From Reticulitermes lucifugus (lineage: Eukaryota; Arthropoda; Insecta; Blattodea; Rhinotermitidae): a stretch of 38,944 nt of DNA. Position numbers and translations under genes: made by a program. The stretch spans positions 1 to 38,944 of the forward strand of contig JAKCWW010004767.1 in the NCBI GenBank assembly GCA_026260175.1, in the 5' to 3' direction. Under the pieces are notes generated by a model. It was not told the DNA's origin and searched no databases. It worked only from the letters and a program-made list of their open reading frames with translations. This document shows positions 35,501 to 38,860 of the stretch, piece by piece; position 1 is the first letter of the stretch, and each line of letters begins with the position of its first letter.

Positions 35501-38500
35501 CACGTCCAGGAAACACAATGGTAATGTTAATGTACCATATACTGTGTATCACAAGTTTCAAGACTGATGATATCTGGTAAATTACAAAGCACCAGCATGG
35601 GGTGATGGTGGTGATGACTTCTTAATCAGTTTCAAGCCCACAGTGAAACTTACAGACTGTATAGGCTGCATTATATGTGAATGCTAGGATATATATGTAA
35701 AAAGTGTTTATTCAGAATTAATTTCAGGAAAAATCTTAGATGTTTGTGTGTATTTTGTGTTCATACACTGTGTTAACATCTCTGCAGGAGTGCATATTAA
35801 AATTGCTGTTCATCCATCTGTCTGCACATATATATATAAGAAACAGAGAACCACAGAATGTGTTTTAATGTAATCTGATGCTGGAATTTTATGAAACATA
35901 GTCAAGCCATTCCAACGCGCATTTAGACCAGACTGTTTTAATAACCACTGTATGGTGCACCTTCATGTGTTTGTGCATGGTCATTTGCATGCCTGCTCTG
36001 TGCATATGCATTTCCTGTCACTTGGTGTGTAGCACTGTTGCTACTTTGTTGCAAACCATAAGCTGTCTGAAAGTACCAGATAAGCAGAGGAGGAGATGCA
36101 CCGTATTGCAGTAAAAGTTGGTTTATCTAGCACTGGATCTGGAAAGCTCTATTAACTGCTGATTTACAGAGGCCCATTACATTTCACTATTCGATCTAGA
36201 AAGACTCTACAAATAAATTTATGTAAGTGAACAGTTAACATAGTAACAGCAAAATGTGTTTATAATTCAGTGTTGTGAATATGGTGATTAAACGAGTGCA
36301 ATATTAGCATCTTGTTGGTTTTTTTTATCTTTTTATTATATATACACATGTTATGTAAATAATGATGAAGAGCAAATAGTAAGTGTGGTGGGGAACACAG
36401 GACAGGATATCAAGTGACAAATTAAATGCTAGGCTTGTCCATGAGCTTGCTAGGTACACTAAATACGCATAGGTGTAACATCCTAATATCCAGTAACCCT
36501 TTGGTGCCAGATATTACAACTTTTACTGTAGTTTACACAAATGTGTGTTTCTTAACTTGTTATATTTTGGAAGTTTCCAGTCAAACAATGTGAGCTGAAG
36601 TGACAGATCACAGTAATGGTAATTTTTGGGGATCCCACAGTAATGGTCCACAGAATTTCTGATTTTTATGCCCCCTGTAAATATGTTGAAAACTGTGTGA
36701 CATATGGAGAAACAGATTAATAGGTGCAGAGACACTGTATAGAGATGTTTTGTAGTTTGTCTTCAGTTCCTTATATTCCTGCTTTTTTCTTACTACAGTT
36801 GCATGTGCCTATCTGTACTGTTTCACACTTCATGATTGTCATCAGGCACGCCCCATCTTGCTACTTGTTTTACACCCTGGTAGCAGTACCATAATGGCTG
36901 ACTGTTTGGAATGTATTCATTATTTACCATGTATTATATCTGTAATTTAATTACAACTCATGCCATTATAGTACAATTTATCAGTGTCTTTTGTTTGTGT
37001 ATATTAATTCCTACATGAGTCAAAATAGGTTCTCAGTAGTGAGCAAATCAACAGGTTGCACCAACAGGTGTGTCTGCCTTCTTGTATGAAGACACAGCTG
37101 TACATTAAATATACTTCATTTTTAACAGAATATATATATGTGACACACAGATTTATGCTATCCACTGAAATTTCACAGGCTATACAAAAATGGCTGGCCA
37201 GGATGGCATAGTCAGTATACTGACTTGCTACAGGCTGGATGGTCCAGTGTTCGAACTCCAGTGGCGGCCAGATTTTCTGTACACATCCAGACCAATTCCA
37301 AGGCCCACCCAGCCTCCTGTACAATGGGTACTGGGTCTCTTTCTTGGGGGTAAAGTGACCAGAGCATGGCATTGACTATGCATCCCCATCTATAACAAGG
37401 TTAAGAAAATGTAGAGCTATTCCTCTGTGCTGCCTGCCCCCCTCCTTCTGTGCTGTCATGGCATGTTATAGGGTGAACTTTATCTTTTACGCAATAAAGA
37501 TCAGTGCATCATAAAAGCCATAAAACAACGTAGCCACCATATATTGAAAAGATATTACCACCCTAAGATTTGTACTATCACATATAGAAATAGCTGCCTG
37601 TACTGAGATGTCATAATTTGCATGAAACATGCAGTGAAATAAACAAGTAATTAATGTATACCATACAGCAAACCATACTTTATTCTATAATTAGCACTCC
37701 AGAATATGTACTACAGTTTTATGCACTGTTTTACTTGTATCGTAGAAAAATAACAATACATTCTCATGTATGGAAACTGATATTTGTAATATATGATGCG
37801 CAAAATGATATCAGAAATCTTGTACAGGTAACACAAATATAAAGTACTATACAGATTATAAATTCAATCAACAACATATGTGAGACTGGAATAACTGTTC
37901 ATCTAATATTAAGCATATTTTTAAAAAGTTTTTAATTGCATTAGTTGTATTTAGAGAAAGCTTTGTTAGACAAAACTTTGTTGTCTTGTTACATTATAAA
38001 TATATTTAACATTTTATTACAGATATCCATAGTGATTGTTTGTTATATGTGTCAGTGATTGTTTGTAAAAACTCCAATCTTTTACACTTATGTTTTCCAG
38101 TTGGATTCCCTTTTGATATTCCAGGGACCAAAACGTGTGGGAATCAATATGTAATAAAGAAGTTCATTCATTTGTGGTATGATGACATGAGTTTTAATTA
38201 AATTAAAATGGCTGTCTGTGTTATGACTTTCTGAGATGGGAGTACTACTGACATGTTTAGTTGTTGTGTAAAGTACAAAGTTATTAGGATGCTGGATAAT
38301 TTCTCTTCAACCGGACTATCACGTGACTAATATTTGCTGTTCTGCAGAGGATTTGCCAAAAAGACACTGTTAAAAACGGCTCGGAAAGCTGGGTTCAAAC
38401 CGAAGGCCTCCTCAAAGCGCCAGAAATATGTGTTACCAAACATGAGTAGCAGCAGTAGCAAGTATCTAACTTCCCCTGGTCGCATGAGTCTTCCAGTTAC

Positions 38501-38538
38501 TGACCCTGGTGATTATGGGCATGATGATAACATCTCAA
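959..38538 (+). CDS. Sbf: Sbf (SET-binding factor / MTMR5-MTMR13), internal part of gene, 13 exons
   Basis: Gene-level entry: 959-1159, 1659-1840, 9588-9696, 10799-11005, 15376-15489, 16505-16654, 20465-20576, 28158-28326, 29607-29847, 30097-30292, 30537-30670, 30764-30939, 38348-38538. All junctions are GT-AG and in frame, giving 2182 nt, 727 codons plus one base. The order of segments matches animal SBF1/SBF2 throughout: end of dDENN, SBF2 domain, PH-GRAM, basic linker. In this family the DENN module acts as an exchange factor for Rab GTPases, and the myotubularin domain is a dead phosphatase that pairs with active MTMR2-type enzymes at endosomal membranes. The N-terminal DENN part, the pseudophosphatase and the final PH domain are outside the window. 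Introns of up to about 7.7 kb are filled with transposon debris. No stop or frameshift is seen in any exon, so the gene looks functional. Confidence 0.93.
1659..1840 (+). CDS. Sbf: Sbf exon 2 of window: DENN to SBF2-domain linker
   Basis: 182 nt, starts in phase 0 and ends two bases into an Arg codon (AG|G). A run of T precedes the acceptor (tatttttag at 1658) and the donor is gtaagg. It reads [20 protein letters not shown], then ends [14 protein letters not shown]. The human paralogue has the same [13 protein letters not shown] and [15 protein letters not shown] blocks. This is the start of the SBF2 domain. Confidence 0.93.
1959..2094 (-). mobile_element. 136-bp Penelope-like terminal fragment with 14-bp target duplication
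   Basis: The exact 14-bp direct repeat TTACCTTTGATATT lies at 1945-1958 and 2095-2108. The right half of the inserted piece is a hairpin: 16-nt arms at 2037-2052 (gtaaaccagcgtttcg) and about 2079-2094 (cgaaacgttggtttac, one mismatch), around a loop containing CTGATGA. The same type of hairpin recurs in the other Penelope-like fragments of this window. Assignment to that class is inference; the target duplication and the hairpin are seen directly. Confidence 0.6.
2652..3650. mobile_element. Pogo/Tigger-type non-autonomous element, TA-flanked
   Basis: The left end CAGGCGGTCCTTGACC follows TA at 2650-2651. The right end, read inward on the minus strand, is CAGGCAGTCCCCGACTTTTG and is followed by TA at 3651-3652. 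TA duplication and CAGNC termini of this kind are usual for pogo/Tigger elements. No transposase frame is left. A second, smaller MITE (3208-3382) sits inside. Confidence 0.6.
3208..3382. mobile_element. 175-bp pogo/Tigger-type MITE nested in a larger one
   Basis: Terminal inverted repeats: left CAGTAAAACCCTGATTTAAT, right (reverse complement) CAGTAAAACCCCTATTTAAT, flanked by TA at 3206-3207 and 3383-3384. Internal copies of the sub-motif (g/a)atttagtgaaat alternate in orientation. It contains no coding sequence. Confidence 0.75.
3843..4149. mobile_element. 307-bp pogo-type MITE
   Basis: Left terminus CAGACACTCCCTGACT follows TA at 3841-3842. The right terminus is its inverted copy CAGACACTCCCCGACT, ending at 4149. 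The right flank is ATA rather than a clean TA, so the target duplication has decayed by a base. There is no transposase frame. The 121-codon minus-strand frame over it (3803-4168) is a chance reading. Confidence 0.6.
5448..6813 (+). mobile_element. Tc1/mariner-like element, decayed, full length between TIRs
   Basis: TA duplications at 5446-5447 and 6814-6815. Imperfect inverted ends: left CAGAGTTAGTCA, right (reverse complement) CAGGATTAGTCA. Transposase remnants on + include YSDEATF (about 6094), [14 protein letters not shown], then QQNGAPLHF and [13 protein letters not shown]. In relatives the last two read QQDGAPPH and DFFLWGYVKD. The second catalytic Asp is Asn (6353-6355) and the third is replaced by Gly (6490-6492). 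Frameshifts split the frame near 6115 and 6400-6500. It also carries an ATT microsatellite. It is inactive. Confidence 0.85.
5504..5555 (+). repeat. ATT microsatellite
   Basis: Run of attatt units with a few tcat interruptions, inside the 5' non-coding part of the mariner-like element. Confidence 0.9.
7770..8588 (+). mobile_element. Tigger/pogo-like element, 5'-truncated, C-terminal part and 3' terminus
   Basis: The + frame 7665-8042 holds [12 protein letters not shown], then [18 protein letters not shown] and [14 protein letters not shown]. These match the end of the DDE domain and C-terminal tail of Tigger-type transposases (typically ILDA..FI..AW..V...TI.NCFRKAGF). A stop at 8040-8042 interrupts an acidic tail (about 8046-8330, containing [12 protein letters not shown]). 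The 3' end (8521-8588) has the typical Tigger terminus ggggcagccacttaattggg and ccagttaaacggaatcca. The 5' half with helix-turn-helix and catalytic DDE residues is missing. Confidence 0.75.
9194..9400 (-). mobile_element. Penelope-like 3'-terminal fragment
   Basis: The minus strand reads [17 protein letters not shown]. The same C-terminal block (PEDE..MILQNV) occurs at 11083-11340 and, interrupted, at the end of the longer Penelope-like copy (21630-24260). Flanking motifs gagatttgaggttcacagca and gatgtgatgctgtgtca are shared too. It is a short, 5'-truncated copy without reverse transcriptase. Confidence 0.6.
9588..9696 (+). CDS. Sbf: Sbf exon 3 of window: SBF2 domain
   Basis: 109 nt. Its first base completes the Arg codon from exon 2 (AG|G), and it ends in phase 0 at gag|gtaaat. 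It reads [18 protein letters not shown] and then [14 protein letters not shown]. In human SBF1 the same place reads VRPVKKCVVPVGPP and SLVSNSGRRLEVLRN. Acceptor is ctttatcag at 9587. Confidence 0.92.
9923..10691. mobile_element. Giant foldback (two 357-nt inverted arms) with 13-bp target duplication
   Basis: Left arm 9958-10314 and right arm 10334-10690 are near-perfect inverted copies around a 19-nt spacer (cata repeats). GATGATGTTTGGT is found at 9910-9922 and 10692-10704, consistent with a target-site duplication around the whole structure. Near its outer end each arm carries a smaller hairpin with gtttcggctcctcattgagc or its inverse, the same hairpin type as in other Penelope-like pieces here. 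Two N bases (10618-10619) mark assembly uncertainty in the right arm. It lies in the intron between exons 3 and 4. Class assignment is inferred. Confidence 0.75.
10799..11005 (+). CDS. Sbf: Sbf exon 4 of window: SBF2 domain core
   Basis: 207 nt, phase 0 at both ends, residues 165-233. It reads [40 protein letters not shown] and [16 protein letters not shown]. The match to SBF1 ([27 protein letters not shown] and DHQQFDFVIRMMNCALQ) is one of the strongest in the window. Acceptor gttttaag at 10798, donor cag|gtagtt. Confidence 0.95.
11083..11340 (-). mobile_element. Penelope-like 3'-terminal fragment
   Basis: The minus strand reads [20 protein letters not shown], the same block as in the 9194-9400 copy. 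It starts with tgagatctgaggttcaggac and runs through gatgtgacgttgtgtccat to the tail motif cagtgtcacatccc. It lies 78 bp after exon 4. Confidence 0.6.
11435..11621. mobile_element. 187-bp foldback element
   Basis: Arms of about 93 nt pair around gatccct-c-agggatc (centre 11528). The inner stem is ctatgtgtttcgatccct against agggatcaaaacacatag. The outer stem is ttataataattcaccaa against its inverse at 11605-11621. A 12-bp direct repeat AGAATGCAAGTA at 11421-11432 and 11663-11674 may be a target duplication, but 2-42 bp of other sequence intervene on the two sides, so this is uncertain. Confidence 0.6.
12120..13680 (+). repeat. GC-rich tandem-repeat island, about 97-bp period
   Basis: The motif ccagagccttcttttac (with variants) recurs at about 12347, 12446, 12548, 12647, 12743, 12840 and 12936, then at wider spacing at 13079 and 13219. 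Between copies lie tctctcagagtccccagt, aaggagtccc, ccaggttcccc and a block like agagagacgctcccc. A separate duplication of about 88 bp (13455-13630, with cccctccacacctgttacca) follows. Composition is clearly richer in C+G than the flanks. Open frames in it (for example 12561-12896 minus) vary with unit length and are not conserved coding. Origin unknown. Confidence 0.8.
13705..13900 (-). mobile_element. Diverged Penelope-like 3'-terminal fragment with GTAG microsatellite
   Basis: Contains the degenerate tail (atgtaatgccatgtcat, then tactgccttcattttgaggg, then cagtgtcacatcctgg) in the same order as the 9194 and 11083 copies. A short (gtag)n run lies at about 13748-13765. Weakly supported because of divergence. 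Confidence 0.4.
13901..15375 (+). other. Intronic sequence without recognised content
   Basis: AT-rich sequence before exon 5. Open frames on both strands (for example 14048-14269, 14875-15165 minus) have no family signature that I can see. Confidence 0.5.
15376..15489 (+). CDS. Sbf: Sbf exon 5 of window: SBF2 domain
   Basis: 114 nt, phase 0 at both ends, residues 234-271. It reads [20 protein letters not shown] then [21 protein letters not shown]1 has the same [23 protein letters not shown] and VTQFAYSCVQ. Acceptor catttttacag-type at 15375, donor cag|gtacac. A pogo-type element begins 29 bp after its end. Confidence 0.95.
15519..16386 (+). mobile_element. Tigger deletion derivative, 868 bp, 29 bp behind an exon
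   Basis: Inverted ends: left CGATAGAACCCGGATAAGAA, right (reverse complement) CAGTAGAACCCTGTTAAGAA, each next to TA (15517-15518, 16387-16388). Near 16210 the + strand reads [11 protein letters not shown], stop, LEEKFRLF. This resembles the first helix of the CENP-B-type DNA-binding domain at the N-terminus of Tigger transposases (KRK..LTL.EK..II). The rest of the transposase is deleted. Motifs of the aagaagtc type repeat near both ends. Confidence 0.8.
16505..16654 (+). CDS. Sbf: Sbf exon 6 of window: SBF2 domain
   Basis: 150 nt, phase 0 at both ends, residues 272-321. It reads [20 protein letters not shown], then KALYLPRLE and [12 protein letters not shown]1 reads [26 protein letters not shown]. 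The polypyrimidine tract is short (ctatgacttt|ag). Donor gag|gtaagt is close to consensus. Confidence 0.93.
16691..17700 (+). repeat. 31-bp minisatellite array, split by a MITE, with a displaced block at 19405-19470
   Basis: The unit is close to tacagacaagtataccatt plus cagttggcagta, about 31 bp. It begins about 35 bp after exon 6. The 322-bp MITE at 16726-17047 interrupts the array after its first unit or so. The array ends near 17700 where a Tc/mariner remnant begins. Two further units (tctgtataccatttagttg and onward) reappear at 19405-19470, so later insertions probably split one original array. Confidence 0.85.
16726..17047. mobile_element. 322-bp pogo-type MITE inside the 31-bp array
   Basis: TA at 16724-16725 and 17048-17049. 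Left end CATACAGTTTTTGACTTATG, right end (reverse complement) CAGGCAGTTTCCGGGTTACG: diverged inverted repeats with the usual pogo-type terminus. The interior is AT-rich with no frame. Confidence 0.65.
17740..18065 (-). mobile_element. Tc/mariner-like transposase C-terminus
   Basis: The minus strand reads [20 protein letters not shown], a stop, then [17 protein letters not shown]. Relatives read FLN..FPGRWIGRRG...WP.RSPDLTPLDFFLWGYLKN, so the stop replaces a Trp/Arg-region codon and the third catalytic Asp (in PLDP) is still there. The frame continues to ITEPAQ near 17772. The upstream part is cut off by a Penelope-like fragment at 18066. Confidence 0.7.
18066..18240 (+). mobile_element. Penelope-like terminal fragment
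   Basis: Contains cccatcttcaagggtcaag, then cagaaacgtcagtaactatc and ctcagaagagcagagacttc plus actgcagtggaagcct. The same modules occur in the foldback at 21076-21285 (cccttgaagatgggacc, ctgaaatgtcggtac, ccagaagagtgcagatatc, cgcagtggaaggct). The shared order supports one repeat family. Confidence 0.5.
18727..18950 (+). repeat. 54-bp minisatellite, four units
   Basis: Units start aacaatgttatgttgc at 18727, 18781, 18834 and 18888, with a partial fifth at 18942 (spacing 54, 53, 54, 54). Each contains catggctggaagtggggg and caagctagaacggg. Units are about 95% identical, so the array is young. A 114-codon + frame over it encodes a repeating 18-residue peptide, explained by the unit length being a multiple of three. 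Confidence 0.92.
19100..19330 (+). mobile_element. Possible solo LTR
   Basis: A compact block with a TATA-like tctatatatag at about 19160, and an AATAAA signal at about 19274 followed by cagtctcgtaatttggtg. That ending resembles the tail and primer-site junction of insect LTR retrotransposons. No partner LTR or internal region is seen next to it. Tentative. Confidence 0.35.
19553..19800 (-). mobile_element. RTE-like non-LTR element, C-terminal fragment
   Basis: The minus frame 19581-19784 reads [20 protein letters not shown] then [16 protein letters not shown]. This corresponds to the conserved tail KPEGKRPLGRPR.RW.DNIK..L.EIG...DWI.LA found after the reverse transcriptase in insect RTE-like elements. 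Only about 70 residues remain. Confidence 0.65.
20465..20576 (+). CDS. Sbf: Sbf exon 7 of window: SBF2 domain, variable part
   Basis: 112 nt, starts in phase 0 and ends one base into a Glu codon (G|AG). It reads [20 protein letters not shown] then [20 protein letters not shown]1 has [20 protein letters not shown] at this place. Acceptor tttttatttag at 20464, donor gcag|gtaatt. The next exon is 7.6 kb downstream. Confidence 0.9.
20800..21560 (+). repeat. 47-bp minisatellite array with an inserted foldback
   Basis: The core gactgcagtaggcacat recurs at about 20811, 20859, 20905, 20948, 20992 and 21040. After the foldback it recurs at 21302, 21350, 21395, 21437, 21483 and 21530 (43-48 bp apart). 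Units also share tgtgactgtcattgtgac. They are well diverged, so this is an old array. Confidence 0.85.
21076..21285. mobile_element. Foldback of about 170 bp in the 47-bp array
   Basis: Outer arms gatatctgctctcttctggg (from 21076) and its inverse ending at 21246 pair through the gtagagtggtaa and ttaccactctac segments and tgtaccgacgtt against aatgtcggtaca. An inner stem cttcaagggtc / gacccttgaag is centred at 21152. The modules match the fragment at 18066-18240. Confidence 0.7.
21630..24260 (-). mobile_element. Penelope-like retroelement remnant (reverse transcriptase + GIY-YIG), with a nested Tigger
   Basis: Read from high to low coordinates: the N-terminal RT part with [18 protein letters not shown] and [18 protein letters not shown] (24114-23960; relatives: GSPTY.L.K.LA..L.PL). 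Then come [17 protein letters not shown] (near 23690), [15 protein letters not shown] (near 23380), and a GIY-YIG endonuclease end with [11 protein letters not shown] (near 23130), [13 protein letters not shown] and [17 protein letters not shown] (near 23000). The YIG motif is degraded to HIE and several stops and frameshifts are present. This RT/GIY-YIG order is diagnostic of Penelope-like elements. The 3' tail (22536-22860 and 21630-21705) is split by the 828-bp Tigger. Confidence 0.8.
21706..22533 (+). mobile_element. Tigger/pogo deletion derivative, 828 bp, nested in Penelope-like tail
   Basis: Inverted ends: left CCTTATTTACTCGAATGC, right (reverse complement) CCATATTTACCCAAATGC, 22 of 25 outer bases the same. 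TA duplications at 21704-21705 and 22534-22535. The + strand near 22260-22420 reads [20 protein letters not shown] and a Glu/Asp-rich tail. This is the typical C-terminus of Tigger-type transposases (SFKKCGISNALDG.EDD). The rest of the transposase is deleted. Confidence 0.82.
24425..24655 (+). mobile_element. tRNA-derived SINE-like sequence
   Basis: An A-box-like ttgctcagttgg near 24433 and a B-box-like ggttcaaattcc near 24507 lie about 70 bp apart, as in tRNA-derived RNA polymerase III promoters. No cloverleaf for a real tRNA gene is evident and no clean target duplication was found. Tentative. Confidence 0.4.
24724..24938 (+). mobile_element. tRNA-derived SINE with 14-bp target duplication
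   Basis: TCTAGAATATTCCA flanks it at 24710-24723 and 24939-24952. The head has an A-box-like tagctggtatagtgcctagg and the B box ggttcgaatccc. The body has cagaccagctgtaggtcc, caatgggtactggggttc and aggggtaaagtacagg. The body matches the copies at 29007-29277 (minus), 35253-35470 and 37187-37490. Confidence 0.88.
25150..26340 (-). mobile_element. Mariner-like transposase, near full length but decayed
   Basis: On the minus strand the N-terminus reads [20 protein letters not shown], then [14 protein letters not shown] and [19 protein letters not shown] (26240-25987). This is the paired HTH region of mariner transposases. The catalytic part has [20 protein letters not shown] (25690-25590) and [19 protein letters not shown] (near 25480), then VVPHPSYS. 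Relatives read HHDNAPAHTA, so the second catalytic Asp is Asn. Several frame changes split it. The C-terminal part continues to about 25160. Exact terminal repeats were not recognised. Confidence 0.82.
26640..27140 (+). repeat. Probable interspersed repeat with tccgtctgtctgtccgtccg motif
   Basis: The block ccgtctgtctgtccgtcc followed by ggatggattttcatgaaatt is a pattern often seen inside arthropod interspersed repeats. No coding frame of a known family was recognised, and the boundaries are guesses. Confidence 0.3.
27141..28157 (+). other. Intronic sequence before Sbf exon 8
   Basis: AT-rich, with a short CA-type microsatellite at about 27800-27826 (acacagacacatacacacac). Nothing else recognised. 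Confidence 0.5.
28158..28326 (+). CDS. Sbf: Sbf exon 8 of window: conserved SBF linker ([11 protein letters not shown])
   Basis: 169 nt, starts with AG to complete Glu from exon 7 (G|AG) and ends two bases into a Ser codon (AG|T). It reads [34 protein letters not shown] and [12 protein letters not shown]1 has [35 protein letters not shown] and ESASNSLVTNS, a clear match. The acceptor ggttctcatcttgcag ends at 28157 and the donor is aatag|gtagat. The open frame begins upstream at 28052, but the residues before the acceptor have no counterpart in the family, so the exon start at the acceptor is preferred. Confidence 0.92.
28428..29635 (+). repeat. About 49-bp minisatellite made of exon 9 splice-junction copies
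   Basis: Roughly 17 units close to gctgtgtgctgtatgatgca plus gtgtgccagagagtggtaat plus gctgatgta. The last unit is gtgttatatgatacag|TGTACCTGAGAG..., in which the first 28 bases of Sbf exon 9 take the place of the second half of the unit. A SINE (29007-29277) and a piece of about 100 bp (near 28700-28808) interrupt the array. Units carry ATGATGCAG before TGTGCC, which is an AG acceptor look-alike at the place where the real exon begins. Confidence 0.88.
29007..29277 (-). mobile_element. tRNA-derived SINE in the exon 9 minisatellite
   Basis: TGTGGTAA at 28999-29006 and 29278-29285 flanks it; the array reads through once it is removed. On the minus strand the head has the B-box-like ccagggatcaaatcccgg, followed by gcacccatccagactgg, caatgagtactgggtctc and a tail with ctgttctagggtgaac. 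It is the same family as 24724-24938 and 37187-37490. Confidence 0.85.
29607..29847 (+). CDS. Sbf: Sbf exon 9 of window: SBF helical region before GRAM
   Basis: 241 nt. Its first base completes Ser (AG|T), and it ends in phase 0 at cagaag|gtagga. It reads [60 protein letters not shown] and [13 protein letters not shown]1 reads [30 protein letters not shown] and [28 protein letters not shown]. The acceptor atgatacag at 29606 lies inside the last unit of a minisatellite and has almost no pyrimidine tract. A start at 29636 was considered, but it breaks the frame with exon 8 and loses the conserved SVPES block. Confidence 0.9.
30097..30292 (+). CDS. Sbf: Sbf exon 10 of window: PH-GRAM domain, first half
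   Basis: 196 nt, starts in phase 0 and ends one base into an Ala codon (G|CA). It reads [53 protein letters not shown] and PCDPF. These are the hallmark strands of the myotubularin-family PH-GRAM domain (LPGE, EGA.FLT.YR.IF.G.P.DP), which binds phosphoinositides or protein partners. Acceptor gtttttag at 30096, donor tttg|gtaagt. Confidence 0.95.
30537..30670 (+). CDS. Sbf: Sbf exon 11 of window: PH-GRAM domain, middle
   Basis: 134 nt. It completes Ala from exon 10 and ends in phase 0 at cag|gtaaag. It reads [20 protein letters not shown], then [20 protein letters not shown]1 has [20 protein letters not shown] and [17 protein letters not shown]. Acceptor cttgtttgttatag at 30536. Confidence 0.95.
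30764..30939 (+). CDS. Sbf: Sbf exon 12 of window: end of PH-GRAM domain
   Basis: 176 nt, starts in phase 0 and ends two bases into a Lys codon (AA|A). It reads [39 protein letters not shown] and [13 protein letters not shown]1 has LLKMAFDEEV...ELFRKQLHKLRYPPDI...FAFT. The donor is aa|gtgagt. The preceding intron is only 93 bp, the shortest in the window. Confidence 0.94.
31331..32090 (-). mobile_element. piggyBac-like transposase, C-terminal part
   Basis: On the minus strand: [16 protein letters not shown] (about 31900), [36 protein letters not shown] (31740-31680) and [18 protein letters not shown] (31650-31597). These are hallmark strings of piggyBac transposases, including the catalytic D in the MDYN motif. 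After decayed sequence comes the C-terminal cysteine-rich finger, [13 protein letters not shown] then [12 protein letters not shown] and [11 protein letters not shown], with a stop at 31331-31333. The N-terminal half is missing and a frameshift lies near 31850. Terminal TTAA sites were not identified. Confidence 0.82.
32600..34045 (-). mobile_element. RTE-like non-LTR retrotransposon, RT palm to C-terminus
   Basis: The minus strand carries QLFIDFK (33950 region), then [20 protein letters not shown] and [17 protein letters not shown] (33640-33600; YADD is the catalytic box), [29 protein letters not shown], then [19 protein letters not shown] near 32750. The order is that of the reverse transcriptase and tail of insect RTE-like elements. 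The endonuclease and the RT start are missing. Frameshifts and stops are present, and a SINE (33148-33390) interrupts it between [11 protein letters not shown] and [14 protein letters not shown]. Confidence 0.85.
33148..33390 (-). mobile_element. 243-bp tRNA-derived SINE with 13-bp target duplication, inside the RTE fragment
   Basis: TGATTTGTTAGGA lies at 33135-33147 and 33391-33403. The minus strand starts with cagtggccgcacggtctaag (A-box region) and ctggtatgaatcc (B-box region), and ends in a poly-A tail, seen as ttttttt at 33148-33154 on +. It differs from the 24724 family. Confidence 0.9.
34060..34830 (-). mobile_element. Gypsy-like LTR retrotransposon fragment: gag, two zinc knuckles, protease
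   Basis: On the minus strand: a gag-like segment with [18 protein letters not shown] (about 34740-34690), then two CCHC knuckles. Knuckle 1 (about 34562-34604) is C-Y-G-C-N-T-stop-G-H-T-R-K-D-C and knuckle 2 (about 34422-34463) is [14 protein letters not shown]. Then comes an aspartic protease with [12 protein letters not shown] (DTGAS at 34197-34211). This gag-NC-PR order fits Ty3/Gypsy-type elements. Stops and frameshifts make it dead. It ends abruptly against the RTE-like fragment near 34050, with no reverse transcriptase or LTR found. Confidence 0.72.
35253..35470 (+). mobile_element. 5'-truncated SINE body
   Basis: aggccagcttaggggccc, ttcaatgggtacctgggtta and gggggtaaagcggccgg match the body of the SINE at 24724-24938 in order. 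The tRNA-like head is absent. Confidence 0.6.
35471..37185 (+). other. Intronic sequence without recognised content
   Basis: AT-rich, with short AT microsatellite runs (atatatatat near 35830 and 37130). Nothing coding is recognised on either strand. Confidence 0.45.
37187..37490 (+). mobile_element. tRNA-derived SINE
   Basis: The head has ggatggcatagtcagtatac (A-box side) and ccagtgttcgaactccag (B box). The body has cacatccagaccaattcc, caatgggtactgggtctc and gggggtaaagtgacc. The tail has gttatagggtgaactttatc, as in the copy at 29007-29277. Target duplications were not found. Confidence 0.75.
38348..38538 (+). CDS. Sbf: Sbf exon 13 of window: basic linker after GRAM
   Basis: 191 nt. Its first base completes Lys (AA|A), and it ends one base into the next codon at tcaa|gtgagt. 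It reads [36 protein letters not shown] and [20 protein letters not shown]. The Lys/Arg-rich start corresponds to the NLVKNAKKTIGR-type linker before the pseudophosphatase in SBF1. The acceptor ttctgcag at 38347 is chosen over the AG two bases later because only it keeps the frame. Confidence 0.9.
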
Positions 38539-38860
38539 GTGAGTATTTTAATTGCATGCATCTTGAAATTTTAAGTGGTAATTTTCAGGTGGTGCATAAG
38601 AAACATTCATAAACTGGTGTGGGAAAACATGAAGAAATTACACTGATACTTTCATGGAGTATGTCCTTCCACCCAAACCTGTTCCTTCACAAACTTATCG
38701 TAATGTTACACATTTTATATAACATTTATAGTAGCATTATATACAGTATATGGAAGGAACCACAGGCTGCACAAGAGAATTGGTTAAAATATGTGGTAGG
38801 GCACTGGTTGTGTGTAGTTAAATACAACATGGGTGAAGTGTTAACATCAATTGCATTTGT

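Larger units (their letters stand above)
30940..38347 (+). other. Sbf intron 12-13 (7.4 kb), filled with minus-strand retroelement and piggyBac debris
   Basis: Contains a piggyBac fragment, an RTE-like fragment with a nested SINE, a Gypsy-like gag-protease fragment and two SINE copies. The stretches 32110-32590, 35470-37185 and 37500-38345 hold no feature I recognise beyond simple AT-rich sequence. Confidence 0.7.
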